Part shown: positions 30,910 to 41,769 of the stretch, piece after piece
How the letters are laid out: each line of letters begins with the position of its first letter
How positions within the stretch are numbered: position 1 is the stretch's first letter
From: Acanthosepion lycidas
Lineage: Eukaryota > Mollusca > Cephalopoda > Sepiida > Sepiidae
Assembly: GCA_963932145.1 (NCBI GenBank)
Contig: OZ010595.1
Coordinates: 88,807,581-88,871,580 of the forward strand
Reading direction: 5' to 3'
DNA: 64,000 nucleotides
Notes under the pieces: model-generated
The model's database searches: none
Told to the model about the DNA's origin: nothing
The model's input: only the letters and a program-made list of their open reading frames with translations
Position numbers and translations under genes: made by a program

Positions 30910-31450
30910 GGTATCACCCCAACCGAGGCAGTACAGCCACTAGCACACCCCTGTGTGGAGCAGTTAGGAACAAAACATTAGTAATGAGGAGAAGGAAAAG
31001 AGCAGTCAACATTGCATTTAAATGCAGATTAAAGTTGGTTGGAAGGCATGGAGTCAGGAGGGAGTTCCACAAACAAGAAGTGCAGTATAAAAAAACTGTT
31101 AGTACAGAATTTACAGCTACATTTAGCTAGCTCAATGGTAAATTGTTGAGATCTCACTGGCAGTCTAGTGCTGCACTTAAATTCATACAGTCCAGGTACT
31201 ATAGCAAAGAGATCATCCAAATAATTACTATAAAAGTATGTATAAAAAGGCACAGGGAGACAACCTTGCAGCAATGTGAAAGTGAATGAAGCCAAGATAC
31301 CAGATCAGGACCAATAATATTGCTGATTCTTTGGATCTTAAGGACCTCCAAGAAAATAGCAGGGGCACCAAACTCTATATGGCAGCAGTATTCTCAGACA
31401 TACATTACAAGGCAATAAAAATAGACGCACATATAGAAAGATGATTTTTG
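30910..31450 (-). mobile_element. CR1/Jockey-like LINE, RT C-terminal remnant
   Basis: Minus frames show EYCCHI, GAPAIF, then SLSHCCKVVSLCLF and 'DLFAIVPGLYEFKCSTRLPV', matching 'EYCCHIWSGAPsvcLkvLdKIQrRicniI ... LfsLVPrvYkFKCSTRL' of the copy at 33927-34700. It is broken by several frameshifts. The sequence GGAGGGAGTTCCACAAACAA is shared with 34120-34140 on this strand. Confidence 0.7.
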
Positions 31451-31499
31451 TATTTTTACCAAGACAAGTGAGTAATAGAATTCCTTATTTAATACAGGG

Positions 31500-31985
31500 T
31501 TTTAATACAGGTGTACATATTTACATTATACAAGTCAAAAAATGATTTAATATTTTATTGGGTATCATTTTGCTTTAATAATGGCCTTAATTCTTTGTGG
31601 CATGCTATAGACTAAATTCTTTAGTAAGTTAACTTTCTTTGCCAGATTTTTCCGGCATCCCTTTAGTTCATGAAAATAGTTCATCTTTTGTGTTAACTTT
31701 CCTATTATAGGAATGCTTGTCCATTATCGCCCAAAGTTTTTCAATTGTGTTATGGTCAGGACTCTGACTAGGCCACAGGAAGAGTTGCAATTTACCCTCG
31801 TCACGTTTCCTCTCTAGATAACGTTTATTCTTTAAGGCAATATGCTTAGGATCATTATCATGTTGGAATGTGAAGTGTTGACCATGGGCAAAAAGATTTT
31901 TAGCAGAAAGCCACATTTGTTTAACAAGAATTTTGAGGTATTTATACTGTTCTAGGATTTCCTTTTCTATGGGTGCGTCCATTTT
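31500..31985 (-). pseudogene. Tc1-like transposase C-terminal remnant (DD38E spacing)
   Basis: A 104-codon minus-strand frame (31668-31982) contains FTFQHDNDPKHIA at residues 37-49 and LWPSQSPDHNTIEKLW at 69-84. These hold the second catalytic Asp (D42) and the catalytic Glu (E81) of the DDE domain. The interval is 38 residues rather than the 34 of classical Tc1 elements. The N-terminal DNA-binding half and first Asp are missing. Downstream DNA (about 31500-31667) corresponds to the C-terminal end in another frame. Confidence 0.8.
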
Positions 31986-32109
31986 TTTTTACCACATACT
32001 GTATATTTCACTTCACTTCCCCCACACCCTGTAGGTTGCCTGAGAGACAAATGCCATTTAACTAAAACTTGGTGCATATGCACTAATTAAACCTGGACTC
32101 ACATGGTAG

Positions 32110-33910
32110 TCGTGTTGGTATATTTCACACATAAATTTACTGTAAATATCAATAAGTTAATCAAAAGCTTAAAATATACTTGCATAGTTGAAAAGATCTA
32201 AGGATATAATTAGATTTGATCTTTTTAAGGATTTTAGTTTTTTTTATCACATAGGTCCAGGATATTAATATTAGCATTGTTTATCAGTTAGCCATAGTTG
32301 ACTGGCTATTTAGTGTTAGAAAGTATAATGCTTTAGGCTTCTAGTACACTGAATACTAATATTAGCATTAGTGCAGCCATTGATACACTAACACTGAATA
32401 TGAATATAGAAAGACAAGATATCTGCCTGTAACAAACAAAACATTTAATAAAGCAAATACCACTTACATACACATATTAAAAAGACTTACATGTCCCAAA
32501 ACAAATGATTGTTCATATTGAATAAAGGAGGAGTTATTTAGCAGAATAACAAACAAAGAAATAACATACCAGCCTTATGGCCTTTGACTGTCTGTAGCTA
32601 GGTGAATCAAATTTACTTTTTTTTTCTCACTGTTAGGCTGTGCACATGTTATCCATTTACATTTGTGTGAACGACCTGGTTGTCAAGAAGGTAATAACTG
32701 CTCCTCAAAAAAACGGAAGCAAAAAGAAAAAAAAGAGCAGAAGAGTTTTCCTCTCTAAAGGGTTTGAACTCACATGAGCTCAACCCAAGGGAAAGCAACC
32801 ATGGTCTCCTTACATTGGTAAAAATAAGGAGTTGAATCATAAATAATATCCGTTTTTTTGTTTACAAGCTTCAATCTTAAGGGTACACCCCACAAAAAAT
32901 TTCAGTTATACAGTGAGCAGTAGAAATATACCCCCAAGAGGTCTACTACATAATGGTAAGACAATGGAATTTTTGTCTATAATGCCAGAGAAAATGCCAT
33001 ACAGCCTGATAGAAGACGGATTCGGCTTTATGAGTCGTATATTGAAGAAAAAGTAGATAGTTTCACAAGACACTTTTTTGCACCTATGTAAATTTGACCT
33101 GTCACTCCATCTATAGAAAGTGCTTAACAAGGCGACAGAGCTGTGTAACTGTGGTAGCAAACAGAAGACACGTGTGTTGGATTAGTGAACTTACACTACG
33201 TTGTAAGAAGAAACTAACTACAGTGTCTTCATGAAGGTAATGTCTTACCATTATGTGGGACGTATTTCTAAGAGGTATGTATGGAAGGTTTTATCATCAG
33301 TGGTACTACTTTAGCAGTGAAGCAGTCGACTATGATTTACTCAGGTAAATTGAGTTGTGGAACTATACTGGTCGACTGCCTATATTCAACTCTTCACATA
33401 TGGCTCCAAAAAGTTGTATATGCAACTGGACAGCTACACCATGGTCAATGGCATTGACCTGCCTGCTAAAGTGTGTGATGGTAATTGGAAGGGTTTCCTG
33501 ACCTGATTAGTGATAAGGAACACCTCTCTTCAACCCACCTGTGCTAAGCAGCCATTAGCCAGTCCGGCCATAAGAACTGTACTTCAGAGGCTTTACCAGT
33601 GGGTGGTGGAACTTCTGAGAGGAGAGTGTAACCTCAACTTCCTCAGAGCAAAAGGAACCGGCAAGATATTGCACTATTTTGCCTTGAATGTCATTATGAA
33701 CCACAATTACAAATGGCGAAGTGGTGACCGCACCAGCACAAAATGTCCTAAATGAATATAAGTGGATTTTAGCAGCATATTAATTATAGTCATTTTATAC
33801 CAAAACGGATTTATTTTGGTTTATATTTATATTATATTTATGTTATATTTATATTATATTTAAAGAAAATGGACAATCAGATTTTTAGTTTTTTATGTTT
33901 TCATATATAA
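32110..33910. other. Anonymous DNA
   Basis: No recognised element. 33240-33760 is less AT-rich. A plus-strand frame at 33510-33755 (MIRNTSLQPTCAKQPLASPA) is not recognisable. An imperfect tandem TTATATTTATATTATATTTA run lies near 33820-33860. Confidence 0.35.
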
Positions 33911-33926
33911 TTCAAGTGATTTTTTT

Positions 33927-34700
33927 AAGCATTTCATCTAAACCAAGGCAGGAAGCCACAAGGTTACTAGGGGTTACAGAGAGTTGGAGTGAGAGCAAAG
34001 AGGAGTGATAGTGGAAGGACGAAGAGAAGGATAGGGGATCAAGGCATCTGGAGATGTCGATTGATATTACATTTGAATAGTTGGAGATTATAGCTATCAG
34101 GAAAACAGGAAAAGGGAAGGGAGTTCCACAGACAAGAAGTGCAAGACATGAAGCTATTGGAGTAGAAGAGACAGCTAACTTTAACAATTTCAACAGTGAA
34201 AGGGTGAGAGTGAGATGCCAGCCTAGTAGAACACTTAAATTTATAAACTCTGGGAACCAGTGAAAGCAGCTCATCGGAGCAGAGTCCGTGAAAGTATTTG
34301 TAAAAAAGACGGAGGGGGCAACGGCACGTCTGTGAGAGAGCGACTGCAGACAAGATGCCAGATCAGGACTAATTACATTGCATATCCGTCTCTGGATTTT
34401 ATCAAGAACCTTTAGACAAACAGAAGGGGCTCCAGACCATATATGGCAGCAATACTCCATGCAAGGGCGAATGGTTGATTTGTAAATTTGAAGGATCGAC
34501 TCTGGCAAGAAAAATTTCCCGGCGCAACACAGTGAGCCAACTTTCCTTGTGGTGGATGAAGCCATTGACTCAATGTATTTATTGAATTACGGAAAGTTAT
34601 AATTTTATTTATTTTAATATTTGCAAATAGTTCTTTTTGGATGTTTGCCTTGAAGAAAATGTCAGAAACTGGATAAATAATGATGTATGGGAGGTATTTC
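33927..34700 (-). mobile_element. CR1/Jockey-like LINE, longest RT C-terminal remnant
   Basis: A 217-codon minus-strand frame (33912-34565) begins with KVGSLCCAGKFFLPESIL, IYKSTIRPCMEYCCHIWSGA and IQRRICNVI, then loses frame and continues in an overlapping frame (34039-34353) with SLVPRVYKFKCSTRL and WNSLPFSCFPDSYNLQLFKC. This is the thumb and C-terminal part of a non-LTR reverse transcriptase. The 3' end (about 33930, minus) reads TTTAGATGAAATGCTTAAAA, like the other LINE tails here. One frameshift in an otherwise well-preserved region suggests a fairly recent insertion. Confidence 0.8.
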
Positions 34701-35460
34701 TGCTGCACCCTATTTATTTATTCACCATTATTTATTGTTGCAATTTATCGGGCACCTTCAATACCTTTCAATTAAAAATCAGGTTTTTATGTAAAAACAT
34801 TTTCAACAAACTCTTTAATCTGGTTTTCATGAGAGAACACTTTTTCCCCCCCATCCAAGCGTTTTGTAATGATTGTAAAAAGGTAATAATATGTTCGTGC
34901 AAGGTGTGGTTAATATGGCGGATAGGACAGTAAAGTCCAAGTGCCAATGTTTTTTTGGGGTTTTTCTATGTCATTCTTGCTGTATGAGACCATGAATTAT
35001 TATGGAGAACAATATTTTTCATTTTGATGAGTGCACATGTTTTTCGGCTAAACTTTTATAGACTTCTTGTAGCAGCTGGATTGACATCACTGTCCACTTT
35101 TATATTTATATTTACAGAAGTTCTATCTGTGATAGTGGACAAGATTGAAGGCAAGAGGAAAACCACACATGTTCTATGATGAAGTCACAAGTCATTGCTA
35201 CCAAGGTTTTGAATATACTGACTTTGCTCACTTATCGATCATGAGAGATGATTTGCTGTCTCTCAGAAATTGCTCGGCATTTGCTGTATAAACCAAAGGT
35301 TGATTGTGTGCATACTGAAGAAACAACAACATACCTGAGCAGGTGTCAGACTTGGTAGATAGGTAAAGTTGGAAATGAATAGCTAGTCTAATTTTTATAT
35401 ATATTTTCTATATTTGAATACAATTTTGATATAGATGGAATAAAATTTTAGTAACCAAAA
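34701..35460. other. Anonymous DNA
   Basis: No recognised gene. The segment 35100-35340 has a somewhat coding-like codon pattern on the plus strand with several stops; I cannot assign it. Confidence 0.3.
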
Positions 35461-35461
35461 A

Positions 35462-35464
35462 CAC

Positions 35465-35535
<71 letters not shown>
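35462..35535. repeat. (TA)n(TG)n microsatellite
   Basis: TA dinucleotides to about 35518, then GTGTGTGTG. Confidence 0.9.
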
Positions 35536-35536
<1 letters not shown>

Positions 35537-35569
35537 TTTGAACAATAAAAAATATTAAAAATTGGTCTC

Positions 35570-36130
35570 TTCAGATACACTGGGTTGTAATTAATATTCC
35601 TTCGTTTTTATTATTTCGATTAGATTCCTCGCCTAGTTTCAGCCAACATGGCCATCATCAGGAGAAAAAAATTCTGCTTGTTAGTAGCAGTGAACTACAG
35701 GGGTGAATAGCTGTTTATGAAGAAAATGAATCTTATATGTAGTTTTCATTTGTTTGTTTTTTTTATCATTAATTTTGGTCTGTCCTTGTGTTGGTCAAAT
35801 GACTTCTTTCAAGTTGTTTTTAAGATAGAGGCTGGGGATATTTATGAGTTATAGAATTCCCTTCTTGGTCATTTTGACAGTTTTATTGGTTGCTGGGAAG
35901 GTGATGTGTGAATGTATGTTATCTTTTAATTCTTTGGGAGTGTGTATGATGTCTGGACGAAGTGTTTCGAGGTGCAAAATCCATTTGTCTTCATACTCTT
36001 CTAAAATTTTTCTCTGGTAATCTTTTCAGTCTACTTCTTTTTTATCAATTATAGCAAATTTGGCATGGCTTTTAAATTCTGTTTTCTAGGCAGAAATGTT
36101 GTTCTACAGGTAATCTTAATCAGGAGGCAA
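35570..36130 (-). mobile_element. Penelope-like element 3' part with GIY-YIG-like C-terminus
   Basis: Reading the minus strand, about 36090-35880 encodes KILEEYEDKWILHLETLRPD, like the last helices of a GIY-YIG endonuclease ('e---W---L-t--P'). Then a non-coding 3' region follows, ending with TCCTGATGATGGCCATGTTG and GCTGAAACTAGGCG (35636-35663), a CTGATGA...GAAAC hammerhead-like box. The 35770-36000 part is repeated in opposite orientation at 40265-40590. Stops interrupt the frame. Confidence 0.5.
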
Positions 36131-36258
36131 CTTAATCCAATCCCAATAATTATTAATTCTGTAGTGAATGGGCCATTCAGATTTTCCCACATATTGTTTC
36201 TGTTATAGTGTACATTCTAATAGGTAAATTATGTTATTACTTCCAAAGTTAGAGTTGC

Positions 36259-36304
<46 letters not shown>
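36259..36304. repeat. (TA)n microsatellite
   Basis: TA dinucleotide array. A poly-A run follows at about 36404-36432. Confidence 0.9.
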
Positions 36305-36307
<3 letters not shown>

Positions 36308-36639
36308 GAAATCTTATAAGTATAAGAAACTATACTCGCTCGGAAAACCTTCGGTGTGTTGATTTGCAAATAAACAAGCCAAGACCAAAGGGAAAGAAAA
36401 GGTATTAAAAAAAAAAAAAAAAAAAAAAAAAAGAAAGAACCAAAAACATGTACGTTAACCGAAAATAAACGTCAAACATACAAGTTCAAGGCCCAAAGAA
36501 AAAAAAACCCGAAGCGAGTACCCAAAATAACTAAATAAAGTGCTCAATACAATGAGTAGAGAAGACCTGTTTTTCTTTTTTACCCCACCTTCCTCATTCA
36601 TCCATTTTGAATAAACAGTACTCCCCAACCCTCTTGGTT

Positions 36640-36775
36640 TTTTTGGTCACGTTATGGTTTCTTGTTTATTGACTATATATTCCGTTCTTTCTTTACCTTG
36701 TTATCCAGCCTTCCCTGACGATCCGCTTAGGTGAAACCTTGGTAGATTTGTCTGGCTCTCTAGATTTAACTATAT
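36640..36775 (+). mobile_element. Repeat end with hammerhead-like motif (copy 2)
   Basis: TTTTTGGTCACGTTATGGTT, TTATCCAGCCTTCCCTGACG, ATCCGCTTAGGTGAAACCTT and GGTAGATTTGTCTGGCTCTC, parallel to 27690-27865 and 60310-60425. Confidence 0.5.
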
Positions 36776-36880
36776 ACAAGTTATGAAGAACTTGGTAATC
36801 AGTATGGGTAATCCCAAGGAGGATGAAATCCTGAGAGCTCAATGTAAATCCAGAGCTAATATTTAATATATATATATTAA

Positions 36881-37086
36881 TATTACACAGCAAAATCCAA
36901 AATTACTTCATATGTAGATAGATCTATTTCAATCGATGAAAAAAATCTTTGTCAATCTTATTCAAACCCCGGTGTACACTGGGATTGAATAAGACTGTTT
37001 GTTTTTTTGTTTTTTTTTGGGGGGGGGGGGCGCTTGAAATAGATCGATCTACATATGAGGTAATTTTGGATTTTGTTGTGTAATAC
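36881..37086. repeat. 206 bp nested palindrome (hairpin MITE-like)
   Basis: Outer arms 36881-36935 and 37031-37086 are reverse complements with few mismatches (TATTACACAGCAAAATCCAA on the left; TTGGATTTTGTTGTGTAATA on the right). The interior has its own palindrome at 36958-36994 (CTTATTCAAACCCCGGTGTA and its complement). Non-coding. A G-run of about 12 (37019-37030) lies just inside the right arm. Confidence 0.8.
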
Positions 37087-37299
37087 TATTTATTGGCTCT
37101 GTTATAATAAATACATTGAGCTCTTTTTGTAGTTCAGTTTTAATCAGATTACACTTTTGCAATCATCAGACAAACTGTTTTTTTTATAAGTGGATCTATT
37201 TATGCTTATTTGTCTTTGATTATTTGTGTGTGGTGGTGAGTGGGGGAAAATTTTCTTCTGCGCTTGTTTGGGATGACACTCTCACCTATATAGACACAA

Positions 37300-37450
37300 A
37301 TATATACAGGTGTATACATTTTAGTTTGTACAAACCCATCCATATAAACATCCAGGTGTTTGAGCATACACATTCAAAAAAAAAAAAAAAAAAAAAAAAT
37401 AGTTTGCCTGATGATCACAAAAGTGTGAAACCTAAGGTTACAAACTAATA
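37300..37450 (+). repeat. Poly-A and repeat end with hammerhead-like motif
   Basis: After a poly-A run (37376-37399), CTGATGATCACAAAAGTGTG and GAAACCTAAGG (37408-37437) form a CTGATGA box, an ATCAC/GTGT stem with AAAA loop, and a GAAAC box. Confidence 0.5.
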
Positions 37451-37528
37451 TCCATACAACTGAATATGTTAGCTCTATCACAGATATTGAGCAGTTTCCA
37501 CTCAGTACTGTGCATATAAAAACAAAAT

Positions 37529-38400
37529 ATAGAGTGAGATAGAGAGTGAGATAGTGAGAGAGTGAGAGAGAGAGAGTGAGATAGAGAGTGAGTGAGAGAG
37601 TGAGATAGAGAGTGAGTGAGAGAGTGAGATAGAGAGTGAGTGAGAGAGTGAGATAGAGAGTGAGTGAGAGAGTGAGATAGAGAGTGAGTGAGAGAGTGAG
37701 ATAGAGAGTGAGTGAGAGAGTGAGATAGAGAGTGAGTGAGAGAGTGAGATAGAGAGTGAGTGAGAGAGTGAGATAGAGAGTGAGTGAGAGAGTGAGATAG
37801 AGAGTGAGTGAGAGAGTGAGATAGAGAGTGAGTGAGAGAGTGAGATAGAGAGTGAGTGAGAGAGTGAGATAGAGAGTGAGTGAGAGAGTGAGATAGAGAG
37901 TGAGTGAGAGAGTGAGATAGAGAGTGAGTGAGAGAGTGAGATAGAGAGTGAGTGAGAGAGTGAGATAGAGAGTGAGTGAGAGAGTGAGATAGAGAGTGAG
38001 TGAGAGAGTGAGATAGAGAGTGAGATAGAGAGTGAGATAGAGAGTGAGATAGAGAGTGAGTGAGAGAGTGAGATAGAGAGTGAGTGAGAGAGTGAGATAG
38101 AGAGTGAGTGAGAGAGTGAGATAGAGAGTGAGTGAGAGAGTGAGAGAGTGAGTGAGAGAGTGAGTGAGAGAGTGAGATATATATAGAGAGAGAGTGAGAT
38201 ATATAGAGAGAGAGAGTGAGATATAGAGAGAGAGAGAGTGAGATATAGAGAGAGAGAGAGAGTGAGATATAGAGAGAGAGAGCGAGATATATAGAGAGAG
38301 AGAGCGAGATATATAGAGAGAGAGAGCGAGATATATAGAGAGAGAGAGCGAGATATATAGAGAGAGAGAGCGAGATATATATAGAGAGAGAGCGAGATAT
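37529..38400. repeat. 24-bp GA-rich minisatellite (~870 bp)
   Basis: The unit AGTGAGAGAGTGAGATAGAG plus AGTG is repeated with a 24-bp period for over 500 bp, then degrades to GAGAGAGA/GATATATA blocks at 38165-38400. The purine strand is plus. The open frame it creates on the minus strand is an artefact. Confidence 0.9.
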
Positions 38401-38409
38401 ACTTGCATA

Positions 38410-39326
38410 ATGGATAATTTTTTCATGTTCTAATGAACGCTCAGTACATTGTCAACCGTTTTGCATTTAAAAGCATAATGTAAAAATTACGGTAATGGAT
38501 AACAATGCACATCTTTGTATAAATATTTATATTAATGAACAATATATAGTTTTGTATGACTTGCACTCCTAAAGATGATCTTGAAGAAAGATCGAAAGTA
38601 CTTGGGAAATGAAAATAAAATAAATTTGAACAGCTATAGCACAGGTCTCTCATCCTTTAACTTCAATACATGGAAGGTTATTCGAGAGTATGAACGGATT
38701 TTGTTAAAAATTAACTGACATAATGTCTAATTTATTCAGAAATGCCTAAAAGAGAATTTGCTGCCTGAATACACAATATAAGAACTGAGGTGAACACTGC
38801 ATTGGAACAGTCTGTTTGATCCTTAGACACAGTTGACAGTTTGTATTTTTACTTTTTTTTTTTTTTTTTTTTTTGTTAATCAGATTTTATAGATGGTGGT
38901 AACTTCAGGGATCATTGAATAGTTAAGTCGTTAAGTGAGGAATGATTGTATATGAAAGAAAATGTTATATATATATATATATATATATATGAAAATCAAG
39001 AAAAAAGTAACATCCTTTGCTGGCACCCATCCACTATCTGTTTATGTGCCTCATGATATTAAGTGCAATATTCACTAAGCAAATGGGACAAGAACTTTAT
39101 CCATTTCAATTATTACATATGGTGTAAAAAGAAAAAAAAAAATAGAAATTTTACTTTTACTAAATTTCACCCAAGGCTCAAGAGCCACCCAAGATTCGAA
39201 ATGATTATGAAGAATGACGTATATGAAATGAGTGGAAGAGAAGGCGGTAGAATGTGAGGATAAGGAGGATAGACAACGACTGAAAGTTTACAGGTTAATT
39301 TTCTTAATGCCTTATACAAACGCATT
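38410..39326. other. Anonymous DNA with microsatellites
   Basis: Includes a poly-T (38853-38874), a TA array (38967-38990) and, at 38570-38600, AAAGATGATCTTGAAGAAAG and ATCGAAAG, a degenerate form of the CTGAAGA...GAAA box. No gene recognised. Confidence 0.4.
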
Positions 39327-39337
39327 ACAATTATTAA

Positions 39338-39622
39338 CATTTTAATTGCTGTTGTTCCCGGCTCCACTCTGCCCCAGTGGGTAGCCACCTGCTCGAGTCT
39401 CAGCAATGGGTAAAGAGTGCTCCCGCAAAAAACAAGTAAAACCCTATAAAAGTATAAAAATACATTTTCATAGTAAAATTACCAACAATACATATTTATA
39501 GTAGAAATACCAACAATATCTGTCGTTGAGGCCATAAAATTGTGTTCACGATATTTAGATTTCGGCATTAAATAACCCATAGAGCCGATGATATGCCGCT
39601 AAACAAAATCAACCAAAAACCA
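39338..39622 (-). mobile_element. Family R copy 7
   Basis: Flanked by ACAATTATTAA at 39327-39337 and 39623-39633 (11 of 11). Reverse orientation, from the TTGCTGGTATTTC-like core to the ATGCCGCTAAACAAAATC end. The 3' block is shortened and diverged (TTCCCGGCTCCACTCTGCCC). Confidence 0.75.
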
Positions 39623-39639
39623 ACAATTATTAAATAAAT

Positions 39640-40020
39640 ACGTAAATTTATTTAACCATTCTAATGACACATGGTCAGCTACAGGACGCAGTGAGGTCTG
39701 ACATATCCCCCAACCAACAATCAGTAGGTCATTTCAACTTTTCGATACTTATTTGTTTTGACTTAAAAGCCCAATGTAAATCATTCCGATTTCTCTTCTT
39801 CAGCATGGCTGCTCATTACCGAGATCAGGCCCGTCCAGGTTTCTTCAACACCCACAGAGCCAACCTGTGATCTGCAATTATGCTGAGCGAACTTTAGCGT
39901 GGTCACATAGGCAACGTGTTGTCAAATCATTTTTTCACTGTCCCAAAAAGTACACCAGGAGAGCCTCAGGAGAATTCGACATATCACAAATTATTGCCAA
40001 CCAAAGCTAGAGAGTACAGT
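39640..40020. other. Anonymous DNA
   Basis: Less AT-rich than average, no recognisable gene. Confidence 0.35.
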
Positions 40021-40034
40021 CAGTCATTATATTT

Positions 40035-40165
40035 AACCAACTGTTGGGGGTAGAAGAGATGGATTCATACCTTTCCCAAGGGTATTTGTGCAAAAGTGAA
40101 TGCAATTCAAACTCTGCTCACCAATTTCTTGCTCCAAGATTCTGACCATTAAATCACCTGCAATG
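40035..40165 (-). mobile_element. SINE-B, partial
   Basis: TAGAAGAGATGGATTCATAC, CTTTCCCAAGGGTATTTGTG, then a degraded tRNA-like head in minus orientation (GACCATTAAATCACCTGC). Confidence 0.65.
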
Positions 40166-40224
40166 TCGGTACGTATACTCATAAAGAATTTTGTTTTAAA
40201 GTGTTTTCTTTGACCCAATATAGA

Positions 40225-40600
40225 GACAATATTTTGGTCAAGTATCTTTTGTTTATCTTCATGAAGTCAAATGAATTTTGTACCTCAAAACACTTCGTCC
40301 AGACATCATACACACTCCCAAAGAATTAAAAGATAACATACACTTAACTCACACATCACCCTCCCAGCAACCAATAAAACTGTCAAAATGACCAAGAAGG
40401 GAATTCTCCGACTCATAAATCTCCCCAGCGTCTATCTTAAAAACAACTTGAAAGAGGTCATTTGACCAACACAAGGACAGACCAAAATTAATGATAAAAA
40501 AACAAAACAAATGAAAACTACATATAAAATTTATTTTCATCATAAACAGCCATTCAGTCCTGTAGTTCATTTTTACTAACAAGGATTTTTTTTATCTTCA
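40225..40600 (+). mobile_element. Penelope-like 3' fragment, inverted relative to 35.6-36.1 kb
   Basis: TACCTCAAAACACTTCGTCC, AGACATCATACACACTCCCA and TGACCAACACAAGGACAGAC are the reverse complement of 35970-35780. The plus frame reads a short 'KHFVQTSYTLPK' or 'LRPDIIHTPKELK' phrase before stops. Truncated at both ends. Confidence 0.55.
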
Positions 40601-41098
40601 GGTTTTCATTATTTTGGCTGATATGGGATAACTTATAAAATGTCGGTTATTCTATAAGTTTGTTTCTGTGAAACTGTTTTTCGTTTATTCCTGCTGAGTC
40701 AGATTCTATTATATTTTACAACCAGTTAAGGATCATTAGCTGACAGCAATTAACAAACAAGGCTGACTTTAATGATTTACAAAAAGTCATTGATGTCCAG
40801 TGATAGAGTGGATATAGACATTGGTTAAGCAAATGTTGCTATCATCTCATCATTGCGAGTTTAATCCTTGTATTATGTAGTGAAATAATACACTTTGGTT
40901 CATTAGGCATAAACAAAAAATACAAGCTAACAGAGACAAAATAACAATAATCAGCTCGTATGGAATAATGCATATAAGCCAAAATAATATACACCTGAAG
41001 AATCTGATAGCATCTATGTCAAATATTCTTGAAAATCCAAAATAAATATGATAACACAGATATTAATTTTACTTGGTGCTTGTGTAACAAGATTGCCA
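40601..41098. other. Mostly anonymous; possible tRNA-like SINE head
   Basis: 40795-40890 has CCAGTGATAGAGTGGATATA and GCGAGTTTAATCCTTG, resembling the A and B boxes of SINE heads. No match to the SINE-A or SINE-B bodies. Confidence 0.35.
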
Positions 41099-41107
41099 AA
41101 AAGATAA

Positions 41108-41458
41108 GGTTAGTTTGGTTTGGATTGTTTTATTTTACGGCATATCAACGTTAATGGGTTATCTAATGCCGACATTTTTATTGCTGGTAATTTTTTTTTT
41201 TTTTAAATGTATTTTTGGTAATATTTTTTTCAAAAATGTATTGCTGGTATTAAAACATATTTTTATACTTTCATAGTGTTTTAACGCCTATTACGGGGTT
41301 AACTCTTTTGCCCATGGCTGGGACCCTGACAGGTGCTATGACCCCGGGTCAAAGTGGACCTGGGAACACCAGCAATTAAGAGGTGGTTTCATGCTCCTCA
41401 AAACCTTCTGATCAAAGGCCTTGCTATCGGATGTAGTTTATCGTCTTACCCAGGATGC
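41108..41458 (+). mobile_element. Family R copy 8
   Basis: Flanked by AAAAGATAA at 41099-41107 and 41459-41467 (9 of 9). It has the 5' motif (ACGGCATATCAACGTTAATG), about three core units, CCCATGGCTGGGACCCTGAC, GACCTGGGAACACCAGC and a single TTTATCGTCTTACCCAGGAT end unit. Confidence 0.85.
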
Positions 41459-41769
41459 AAAAGATAAAATATATCCTAAATATATATATATAAAAAAAAA
41501 AGTCCATATTGTGTACGACTGAAGATTATTTTTTACTGGCAGAGTAAAAATATTTAAGTAATAATTACTATTATAGTCTAACAAAACTGTATTTGAACGA
41601 GAAGGTCACGGATTTTTAAGACTAGTTTGTCATTTCCTTGCATAACTGATTAAAAAAAAATAAAAATAGGAAAACAGCGGATTATAATAAAATGAATTTA
41701 GTTTTTGCAAATGTGTTTAAGCAAATTATGACCCTTTATCTGTTATCTATCTATCTATATTTAAGAGAT

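Noticed and set aside
33510-33755. 81-codon plus-strand frame in a less AT-rich patch
   Set aside because: No recognised family or conserved motif.
37374-38426. 350-codon minus-strand frame rich in SLTLYLTL repeats
   Set aside because: It translates the 24-bp GA minisatellite; the 8-residue period equals the DNA period.
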